12,075 nt of DNA from an uncultured Collinsella sp. (GTDB lineage Bacteria; Actinomycetota; Coriobacteriia; Coriobacteriales; Coriobacteriaceae): contig URJD01000038.1 in NCBI GenBank assembly GCA_900548075.1, positions 1-12,075 on the forward strand. The letters run 5' to 3'. Positions 7,304-12,075 of this stretch are shown here, one piece after another. Positions within the stretch are counted from its first letter, which is position 1. Every line of letters starts with the position of its first letter. The position numbers and the translations under genes are program-made. The notes below the pieces were generated by a model, which did not search any database, was not told the DNA's origin, and saw only the letters and a program-made list of their open reading frames with translations.

Positions 7304-7554
7304 CCACCAAGCACGCCGCCAAATAAGCCGCCAAATATTGATCCAAGGTCTGTACGCGATGGTCTTCGCATCCCGTAGAGGTGCCGGCAGATTGCATACG
7401 TCCTGGCCGATCGTGACCGCAACATGTTGGTCAAGCATGATCTTTTGGATTCTTTTGGCGTGAGCGGCTTGGTTTTGGTAGGATTTGTCAGCGGCGCGGT
7501 TGAGGGGGTTTCAAAACTGCCGTGCAGGTAGTCGAGCTGATAACGTTTTAGCAC
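7270..7554 (-). pseudogene. Possible decayed tyrosine integrase remnant
   Basis: A short minus-strand frame ends in the tRNA terminator. It contains TKTKPLTPKESKR, like the start of a tyrosine recombinase catalytic domain, and near its end RHLYGMRRPSRTDLGSIFGG, like the C-terminal tail that follows the catalytic Tyr-x-His-Leu box. In the neighbouring frame, at about 7395-7425, VAVTIGQDVC recalls the segment just before that box. The position expected for the catalytic Tyr reads Cys, and the roughly 130 residues expected between the two regions are missing, so any ancestor is deleted and frameshifted. Location directly behind a tRNA fits, because such integrases target tRNA 3' ends. No second copy of the tRNA end was seen in the window. 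This is a pattern judgement, and non-coding DNA remains possible. Confidence 0.35.
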
Positions 7555-7617
7555 TCTGCCAAGAGCCCTTCATTTTTAATGCGTCTGCAAAATGACTAAT
7601 TACTTTGACCTGCTGAA

Positions 7618-7633
7618 ACACTATATGTTGTGT
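7618..7633 (+). promoter_or_regulatory. NrdR-box-like palindrome upstream of nrdD
   Basis: ACACTATATGTTGTGT closely fits the 16-bp NrdR box (consensus about acaCwAtATaTwGtgt), with ACAC and GTGT ends and a TATAT core. NrdR is the ATP/dATP-sensing repressor of ribonucleotide reductase genes, and its boxes lie in their promoters, so the place is right. Boxes usually come in pairs about 31 bases apart. A second one is not clear; the best candidate is ACAGGATATAGATGCC at 7652-7667, well matched only in its first half. Confidence 0.7.
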
Positions 7634-7663
7634 TTGACCTAAAAAAAGAATACAGGATATAGA
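7634..7663 (+). promoter_or_regulatory. Likely nrdD promoter
   Basis: TTGACC (7634-7639) and TATAGA (7658-7663) with an 18-base spacer give a plausible promoter abutting the NrdR-like box, so a bound repressor would block the -35. The same octamer TTTGACCT occurs at 7604-7611 and 7633-7640, exactly 29 bases apart. The upstream copy has no good -10 at the right distance. A start near 7670 would leave a leader of about 220 bases. Confidence 0.5.
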
Positions 7664-7669
7664 TGCCTC

Positions 7670-7890
7670 TTTGTCGTATGATAGATGGCGGACAGAGAAC
7701 GAAGACCTTAACTGCCTCTCTTGAACGTGTCCTTGAGCCGCTTGATCGGCTCCTGGGAATGTCCGCATGGAGGCTTATGGTTTATCGAGAACACAGATTG
7801 CGCGACGGCGCCGCAAGACAGGGACAGGCCCTGCCGGGCATCGTTTGGCTCTGAAGCGCAATGAGACTACGACGCGAAAGAGGCAAGAGG
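7670..7890 (+). other. Long untranslated leader of nrdD
   Basis: No convincing gene lies here. Two small stems are visible: GAGCCG/CGGCTC (7735-7740 and 7747-7752) and CAGGG/CCCTG (7819-7823 and 7829-7833). The frame 7663-7854 could code 63 residues, but its ATG overlaps the -10 element and it resembles nothing I know. I recognise no known riboswitch, and in particular no B12-box. The leader could be regulatory or simply long. Confidence 0.4.
7877..7883 (+). promoter_or_regulatory. Shine-Dalgarno that sets the nrdD start
   Basis: AAAGAGG lies seven bases before the ATG at 7891. The upstream in-frame ATG at 7861 has no such site and would add ten basic residues before the family-typical MKIIKRSG. 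The start at 7891 is therefore preferred. Confidence 0.75.
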
Positions 7891-10113
7891 ATGAAGATCA
7901 TCAAGCGCAGCGGCACCGAGGTTGTCTTTGACATCGATAAGATTGTCAATGCGATTCGCGCCGCCAACTTGGAGGTCGAGGAGGGCTCTCGTCTTACCGA
8001 CCGCCAGGTGGTTTATGCGGCGCAAAACGTCGCCGAGGCATGCGAGAACGCGGGCCACACCGTGTCGGTCGAGGAGATTCAGGATCTGGTCGAGGACGAG
8101 ATTATGCGTCTCGACTGCTACGAAGTGGCCCGCCACTACATCATCTATCGCTATGTTCAGAGCCTGAAGCGCCAGAAGAACACGACCGACGACAAGATTT
8201 TGTCGCTGATCGAGTGCAATAACGAAGAGGTCAAGCAGGAGAACTCTAACAAGAACCCGACCGTCAATTCCGTCCAGCGTGACTATATGGCCGGCGAGAT
8301 TTCCAAGGACCTGACTCAGCGTGTGCTGCTGCCCCAGGAGATCGTGGATGCCCACAATGAGGGCCTGATCCACTTCCACGATTCCGACTACTTTGCCCAG
8401 CACATGCATAACTGCGACCTGGTGAACCTGGAGGACATGCTCCAGAACGGCACCGTTATCTCGGGCACGCTGATCGAGAAGCCGCACAGCTTCTCGACTG
8501 CCTGCAACATCGCGACGCAGATTATCGCCCAGGTTGCTTCCTCCCAGTACGGCGGCCAGTCTATTTCGCTGACCCATCTCGCCCCCTTTGTTGAGGTGAG
8601 CCGTCAAAAGATTCGCGGCGAGGTTGCCCGCGAGCTCGAGGAGCTCGGTGTTTCGGCATCTGCCGAGAAAGTCCGTGAGGTCGTTGAGGACCGTCTGCGT
8701 GACGAGATCCGTCGCGGCGTCCAGACGATTCAGTATCAGGTCGTGACCCTTATGACCACCAACGGCCAGGCGCCGTTCGTGACGGTCTTTATGTATCTCA
8801 ATGAGGCCCGTACGCCCCAGGAGAAGCACGACCTTGCCATGATCGTGGAGGAGACGCTTCGCCAGCGCTATGAGGGCGTTAAGAACGAGGCCGGCGTGTG
8901 GATTACCCCGGCATTCCCCAAGCTCATCTACGTGCTCGAGGACGATAACGTTCACGAGGATTCCCCGTACTTCTACCTGACTCAGCTGGCTGCGAAGTGC
9001 ACCGCCAAGCGCATGGTGCCCGACTACATCTCCGAGAAGAAGATGCGCGAGCTCAAGCTGTCGAAGGGCGAGACCGCGGGCAACGGCGACTGCTATACCT
9101 GCATGGGTTGTCGCAGCTTCCTGACGCCCGACCGCTCCGGTAACGGATTTAACAACGTGGCCAACGCGCTGAACTATGACCCGAACAAGCCCAAGTACTA
9201 CGGTCGCTTTAACCAGGGCGTTGTGACCATCAACCTGCCCGATGTCGCGCTGAGCTCGCATCAGGACATGGACAAGTTCTGGAAGATCTTCGACGAGCGC
9301 CTTGAGCTGTGCCACCGCGCCCTGCTGTGCCGTCATGAGCGTCTGATGGGTACGCTTTCGGATGCCGCACCGATTCTTTGGCAGTACGGTGCCCTGGCTC
9401 GCCTTAAGAAGGGCGAGACGATCGACAAGTTGCTCGTGGGCGGTTACTCCACCATTAGTCTGGGTTATGCCGGCCTGTATGAGTGCGTTAAGTACATGAC
9501 GGGCCACAGCCACACCGAGAAGGAGGGTACGCCCTTTGCCATGGCCGTCATGCAGCGCATGAACGACAAGTGCGCGGAGTGGAAGGCCGAAAGCGATATT
9601 GACTTCTCGCTGTACGGTACCCCGCTTGAGTCGACGACCTACAAGTTCGCCAAGTGCCTGCAGCGTCGTTTTGGCATCATCCCGGGCGTGACGGACAAGG
9701 GCTACATCACCAACAGCTACCACGTCCACGTGTCCGAGGAGATCGACGCATTCGACAAGCTCAAGTTCGAGGGTATGTTCCAGCAGCTTTCGCCGGGCGG
9801 CGCCATCTCCTACGTCGAAGTTCCCAACATGCAGGACAACCTCAAGGCTGTCATTCGCGTGATGCAGTACATCTACGACAACATCATGTACGCCGAGCTC
9901 AACACCAAGAGCGATTATTGCCAGGTGTGCGGTTACGACGGCGAGATCAAGATTGTCGAGGATGACGGCAAGCTGGTGTGGGAGTGCCCCAATTGCGGCA
10001 ATCGTGACCAGGAGAAGATGAATGTCGCCCGTCGTACGTGCGGCTACATCGGTACCCAGTTCTGGAACCAGGGTCGAACCGAGGAGATCCGCGACCGCGT
10101 GCTGCATCTCTAA
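7891..10113 (+). CDS. nrdD: Anaerobic (class III) ribonucleoside-triphosphate reductase
   Basis: NrdD reduces ribonucleoside triphosphates to deoxyribonucleotides in strict anaerobiosis, using a glycyl radical made by NrdG. The 740-residue protein starts with an ATP-cone (about residues 1-95, KIIKRSGTEVVFDIDKI), the allosteric site that senses ATP/dATP. The catalytic barrel includes FSTACNIATQ (201-210, conserved Cys205), CYTCMGCRS (401-409) and GRFNQGVVTINLP (438-450). Four cysteines, 677, 680, 699 and 702, form the C-terminal zinc site. RRTCGYIG (714-721) is the glycyl-radical motif, with Gly718 the radical residue. All key residues are present, so the enzyme should be active. The gene ends in tandem stops (TAATAA). 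Expression is probably under NrdR. The activase gene nrdG follows after a 426-base spacer, and the two probably have separate transcription or translation control. Confidence 0.97.
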   Translation: MKIIKRSGTEVVFDIDKIVNAIRAANLEVEEGSRLTDRQVVYAAQNVAEACENAGHTVSVEEIQDLVEDEIMRLDCYEVARHYIIYRYVQSLKRQKNTTDDKILSLIECNNEEVKQENSNKNPTVNSVQRDYMAGEISKDLTQRVLLPQEIVDAHNEGLIHFHDSDYFAQHMHNCDLVNLEDMLQNGTVISGTLIEKPHSFSTACNIATQIIAQVASSQYGGQSISLTHLAPFVEVSRQKIRGEVARELEELGVSASAEKVREVVEDRLRDEIRRGVQTIQYQVVTLMTTNGQAPFVTVFMYLNEARTPQEKHDLAMIVEETLRQRYEGVKNEAGVWITPAFPKLIYVLEDDNVHEDSPYFYLTQLAAKCTAKRMVPDYISEKKMRELKLSKGETAGNGDCYTCMGCRSFLTPDRSGNGFNNVANALNYDPNKPKYYGRFNQGVVTINLPDVALSSHQDMDKFWKIFDERLELCHRALLCRHERLMGTLSDAAPILWQYGALARLKKGETIDKLLVGGYSTISLGYAGLYECVKYMTGHSHTEKEGTPFAMAVMQRMNDKCAEWKAESDIDFSLYGTPLESTTYKFAKCLQRRFGIIPGVTDKGYITNSYHVHVSEEIDAFDKLKFEGMFQQLSPGGAISYVEVPNMQDNLKAVIRVMQYIYDNIMYAELNTKSDYCQVCGYDGEIKIVEDDGKLVWECPNCGNRDQEKMNVARRTCGYIGTQFWNQGRTEEIRDRVLHL

Positions 10114-10117
10114 TAAC

Positions 10118-10271
10118 CATCCCAGGCCGCCCCGTAGCGAGGCCCCGGACCTTTACTCGCTATTTCAGACAGTCCTGGCTCACGACGGAGGCGCCACTGG
10201 CGCCTCCTGTTCGTGCGGAACTCATATCGAGCAAAGCTCCGGGGCCTCGCTACGGGGCAGCCAAGTTGATG
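10118..10271. repeat. Long imperfect hairpin element after nrdD
   Basis: The arms at 10129-10149 and 10238-10258 are exact 21-bp reverse complements, beginning GCCCCGTAGCGAGGCC. With one mismatch they extend outward to 10125 and 10262, and CATC/GATG pair at the ends. Inward, CTTTACTCGCTAT (10151-10163) pairs with 11 of 13 bases at 10224-10236. The tip is a 9-bp stem, GGAGGCGCC (10187-10195) with GGCGCCTCC (10199-10207), flanked by CACGA/TCGTG. Nearly the whole segment can fold into one rod. It has no following T-run and no coding frame of interest. It may be a non-autonomous mobile repeat (MITE-like), a structured RNA or a strong 3' end. No target-site duplication is obvious. Confidence 0.75.
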
Positions 10272-10332
10272 TAGCTGAGATGCAGCGCGCAGTCTGCTCA
10301 CTCCTCGAAGTTTTTAGCGGAAATGAGTCGAC

Positions 10333-10367
10333 TTGCAATAACGGTTTGCTTGCAGCAACGGTTGAGC
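10333..10367 (+). repeat. Tandem repeat, period 17
   Basis: TTGCAATAACGGTTTGC (10333-10349) is followed directly by TTGCAGCAACGGTTGAGC (10350-10367), so TTGCANNAACGGTT occurs twice with a 17-base period. This arrangement can be a pair of regulator-binding sites upstream of nrdG. No known operator is recognised. Confidence 0.55.
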
Positions 10368-10382
10368 TGCAACAAATTTTTT
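10350..10382 (+). terminator. Terminator-like dyad with T-run before nrdG
   Basis: TTGCAGC (10350-10356) pairs with GCTGCAA (10366-10372) over a nine-base loop, and a run of six T (10377-10382) follows four bases later. The stem is short and only moderately GC-rich. It could end nrdD transcripts, but weakly. It shares its bases with the second unit of the tandem repeat. Confidence 0.4.
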
Positions 10383-10394
10383 ATTGGACCTCGA

Positions 10395-10410
10395 ACCCTA
10401 TACTCGATGT
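10395..10410 (+). promoter_or_regulatory. Weak promoter and NrdR-like site for nrdG
   Basis: TATACT (10399-10404) could be a -10 element, but no good -35 stands 16-18 bases before it. The overlapping 16-mer ACCCTATACTCGATGT keeps 10 of 16 positions of the NrdR box, so joint control with nrdD is possible but poorly supported. Confidence 0.25.
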
Positions 10411-10439
10411 TCGCTTTGTTCATTGAGTGTTGCTCGCGA

Positions 10440-10525
10440 GGGGTCTGGAGTATATCGTTCCGCCCGCAGTTTCGCAGGCCAAAGGCCGAGAATGTTTGAG
10501 GACGGAATGATATACTCCAGACCCC
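10440..10525 (+). repeat. 23-bp inverted repeat in the nrdG leader
   Basis: The arm 10440-10462 (GGGGTCTGGAGTATATCGTT and three more bases) pairs with 10503-10525 over all 23 positions, with a single G-U pair (10457 with 10508). A 40-base loop between them contains a small GGCC-AAA-GGCC hairpin. The right arm ends one base before the nrdG Shine-Dalgarno (10527-10533), so in RNA the stem would sit against the ribosome site. It may be a translation or mRNA-stability element, or a dispersed repeat that landed here. No T-run follows, so it is not a normal terminator. Confidence 0.75.
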
Positions 10526-10526
10526 C

Positions 10527-10533
10527 AGGAAGG
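10527..10533 (+). promoter_or_regulatory. Shine-Dalgarno of nrdG
   Basis: AGGAAGG lies six bases before the ATG at 10540 and fixes this as the start. The frame upstream to 10384 is open only across the inverted repeat and is not coding. Confidence 0.85.
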
Positions 10534-10539
10534 TTACCT

Positions 10540-11121
10540 ATGAACTACGCGAACATTAAGTATTTCGACATTGCTGATGGGGAAGGCGTTCGTACTTCTC
10601 TGTTTGTGAGCGGGTGCCGTCGTGGGTGCAAGAATTGCTTTAACTCTGTCGCGTGGGACTTTGCTGCGGGCGAGCCGTTTGATCGTGCCGTCGAAGACAA
10701 GATTATTGAGAGCCTCGACCATCCCTTTATCGATGGTCTGACGATTTTGGGCGGCGAGCCTATGGAACCTGAGAATCAGGCGGGACTCGTTGAGTTTGTC
10801 GAGCGTGTTCGTGAGGCTTATCCCGTGGAGTCGGGGAAGACCATTTGGTGCTTTACCGGTGACGTGCTCGAGGAGCTTATGCCGGGCGGTCGTCATCATA
10901 CCGAGGTGACGGACCGCATCCTTGCCTGCCTCGATATGTTGGTGGATGGCCCGTTTGTTCAGGATCTGTATGATATCTCATTGCGTTTTAGGGGCTCGAG
11001 CAACCAGCGCGTGATCGATATGAACGCTACGCGCGCCCGTGCTGAGCGCGAGGGCGTTGCGCTTTGTGATGCGGTTGAACTTTGGCGTGATGATCCGGTC
11101 TATTCGACCCATACTATGTAG
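10540..11121 (+). CDS. nrdG: Anaerobic ribonucleotide reductase activating protein
   Basis: NrdG is a radical-SAM enzyme that abstracts hydrogen from a glycine of NrdD to install the glycyl radical. The protein has 193 residues, somewhat longer than the roughly 155 of the E. coli protein. It starts with the family-typical block NYANIKYFDIADGEGVRTSL. The cluster motif CRRGCKNC gives Cys26, Cys30 and Cys33 (CxxxCxxC) for the 4Fe-4S cluster. GGEPM (71-75) is the SAM-binding motif, and VDGPFVQDLYDISLRFRGSS (135-154) is characteristic of NrdG and separates it from pyruvate formate-lyase activase. nrdD lies 426 bases upstream. The stop at 11119-11121 is 66 bases before folE. A strong inverted repeat directly precedes its ribosome binding site. 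Confidence 0.96.
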   Translation: MNYANIKYFDIADGEGVRTSLFVSGCRRGCKNCFNSVAWDFAAGEPFDRAVEDKIIESLDHPFIDGLTILGGEPMEPENQAGLVEFVERVREAYPVESGKTIWCFTGDVLEELMPGGRHHTEVTDRILACLDMLVDGPFVQDLYDISLRFRGSSNQRVIDMNATRARAEREGVALCDAVELWRDDPVYSTHTM

Positions 11122-11145
11122 CTTGTGGTCGATGCTGGAGGGCGT

Positions 11146-11182
11146 GGTACCATAGCGCGAACGTGAAATCGGAAAAGTGAGG
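11146..11182 (+). promoter_or_regulatory. Possible folE promoter and Shine-Dalgarno
   Basis: TGGTACCAT (11145-11153) has the form of an extended -10 element (TG, one base, TACCAT). TTGTGG at 11123-11128 is a poor -35 at 19 bases. GTGAGG (11177-11182) lies five bases before the folE ATG. folE could also be read from nrdG, since no terminator is seen between them. Confidence 0.35.
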
Positions 11183-11187
11183 TCCAG

Positions 11188-11745
11188 ATGATCGATCAGG
11201 AAAAAGTCGAGGGCGCCATTAAGCTGTTGCTTGAGGGCATAGGCGAGAACCCAACTCGTGGGGGCCTGCTGGAGACCCCGGCGCGCGTTGCCCGTATGTA
11301 TGGTGAGATCGCCGGCGGCATGGACCAGAGTGCCGAGGAGCACCTGTCCAAAACCTTTGCCGTCGCTTCGAACGATTTGGTTATCGAGCGCGACATTACG
11401 TTCTACTCGCTGTGCGAACATCATCTGCTGCCGTTTTATGGCAAGGCCGCCATTGGTTATATCCCTAACGGTCGGGTGGCTGGGCTTTCCAAGCTCGCCC
11501 GCACGGTTGAGGTTTATGCCCGCCGTCTTCAGCTGCAGGAGCAACTGTGCGCACAGGTTGCCGATGCCCTCATGGATTATCTCGCTCCCCAGGGAGCGAT
11601 TGTGTTGATGGAGGCCGAGCATATGTGCATGACGATGCGTGGCGTGCAAAAGCCCGGCACCAAGACCGTGACACTTGCTCGCCGCGGCGTCTTTGAGACC
11701 GATTCCGCGCTCGAGGAGCGTTTCTTTAGGATGCTGGGCCGCTAA
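11188..11745 (+). CDS. folE: GTP cyclohydrolase I
   Basis: FolE turns GTP into 7,8-dihydroneopterin triphosphate and formate, the first step of tetrahydrofolate synthesis. The 185-residue protein is the usual bacterial length and acts in the cytoplasm as a homodecamer (family knowledge). NPTRGGLLETPARVARMY (21-38) is the N-terminal family block. Cys76 and His79 in LCEHHLLPF, with Cys147 in EAEHMCMTMRGV, are the zinc ligands. GRVAGLSKLARTVEVYARR (95-113) is the other signature. All are present, so this is the zinc-dependent type IA enzyme. The next gene starts two bases after its stop, which indicates a folate operon running to the right. Folate supply links it in function to the nearby deoxynucleotide genes. 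Confidence 0.97.
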   Translation: MIDQEKVEGAIKLLLEGIGENPTRGGLLETPARVARMYGEIAGGMDQSAEEHLSKTFAVASNDLVIERDITFYSLCEHHLLPFYGKAAIGYIPNGRVAGLSKLARTVEVYARRLQLQEQLCAQVADALMDYLAPQGAIVLMEAEHMCMTMRGVQKPGTKTVTLARRGVFETDSALEERFFRMLGR

Positions 11746-11747
11746 CC

Positions 11748-12075
11748 ATGAGAGTCGTCAACGACTTTACATCGAAGACCGATGAGGGGACGTCGCGTCG
11801 CGGCTTTATGGCTTCGGGCCTGGCCCCCTTTGGTGCCATGCCTCGCATTGATTACATTTGTGCCAACGGGCTGTTCCGCCGGCACCTGGGCAACATCGTA
11901 CAGTTGGAATCGGGGCGCATCTTCTGCCGCCACGGTATTGACCATCTGCTCGATGTCGCTCGCATTATGTGGATCAAGAATCTCGAGGAGCAGCTCGAAT
12001 TTGACCGCGAGGTCATCTATGCCACGGCACTTCTTCACGATATCGGCAAAGATGAACAGTATGAATCGGGTATAT
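11748..12075 (+). CDS. HD-domain hydrolase, N-terminal part (cut by window edge)
   Basis: 109 residues are visible and the frame is open at the right edge. HGIDHLLDVARIMWI (62-76) and ATALLHDIGKDE (92-103) form the first half of an HD domain, with His66 and His97-Asp98 as likely metal ligands. HD proteins hydrolyse phosphate esters, often of nucleotides. About 55 residues of unrecognised sequence come first. The ATG at 11748 is used because it lies only two bases after the folE stop. No good Shine-Dalgarno precedes it, so translation is probably coupled to folE. From memory, HD genes lie beside folE and folP in several anaerobic Gram-positive folate clusters, which suggests a role in pterin phosphate removal. 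That is inference. Confidence 0.8.
   Translation, partial: MRVVNDFTSKTDEGTSRRGFMASGLAPFGAMPRIDYICANGLFRRHLGNIVQLESGRIFCRHGIDHLLDVARIMWIKNLEEQLEFDREVIYATALLHDIGKDEQYESGI

Noticed and set aside
7663..7854. 63-residue plus-strand frame in the nrdD leader
   Set aside because: Its ATG overlaps the proposed -10 element, so it would not be in the transcript, and the peptide is unlike any protein I know.
7867..10107. 746-residue open frame on the minus strand opposite nrdD
   Set aside because: It mirrors nrdD almost end to end, and its Val/Leu/His/Asp-rich sequence matches no known fold. nrdD has every expected motif, so this is a shadow.
10114..10290. Small protein gene in the nrdD-nrdG spacer
   Set aside because: The frames there follow the two arms of the hairpin, carry no ribosome site and show no protein-like motif.
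10384..10539. Upstream extension of nrdG to an ATG at 10384
   Set aside because: It would translate the inverted repeat and the Shine-Dalgarno. The known NrdG N-terminus begins at 10540.

Overview
The window is ordinary chromosomal DNA from a high-GC, anaerobic, Gram-positive-type bacterium. The glycyl-radical ribonucleotide reductase, the DUF4012 surface protein, the folate cluster with an HD protein and the codon use suggest the Coriobacteriia. A Collinsella-like gut organism is my best guess, made from general gene content and not from any search. I see no CRISPR array, no intact transposase and no intact prophage. Eight protein genes are supported (one cut by the right edge), plus one tRNA, one probable gene remnant and several structured intergenic elements.

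Left part (1-7100). A plus-strand M32 metallocarboxypeptidase gene (170-1753) converges on a minus-strand block. Read in its own direction, that block is an EamA/DMT permease (6893-5871), a large membrane-anchored DUF4012 protein (5721-3409) and phosphoglucosamine mutase glmM (3325-1994). GlmM makes glucosamine-1-phosphate for peptidoglycan precursors, and the DUF4012 protein is probably exposed at the cell surface. The convergent gap 1754-1993 is packed with perfect or near-perfect inverted repeats. A strong hairpin terminator for the DUF4012 gene lies only one base before the glmM ribosome binding site.

Middle (7100-7890). A tRNA-Val(GAC) gene has a good promoter and terminator. Behind it, on the minus strand, lies a short decayed reading frame that recalls the C-terminus of a tyrosine integrase, possibly the scar of an element once inserted at the tRNA. 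Next comes the control region of nrdD, with an NrdR-box-like palindrome beside a promoter and a leader of about 220 bases.

Right part (7891-12075). The order is nrdD (anaerobic class III ribonucleotide reductase), a 426-base spacer, nrdG (its radical-SAM activase), folE (GTP cyclohydrolase I) and the start of an HD-domain hydrolase two bases after folE. NrdG installs the glycyl radical on NrdD, so these two work together to make deoxynucleotides without oxygen. FolE starts tetrahydrofolate synthesis, which supports thymidylate and purine supply, and the HD gene looks like part of the folate operon. The nrdD-nrdG spacer is unusual. It holds a long imperfect hairpin of about 140 bases, a tandem repeat that doubles as a terminator-like dyad, and a 23-bp inverted repeat ending one base before the nrdG Shine-Dalgarno.

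No clearly new multi-gene system was found. The most interesting material is the non-coding structure around nrdG, in front of glmM, and in the 1831-1995 palindrome cluster.
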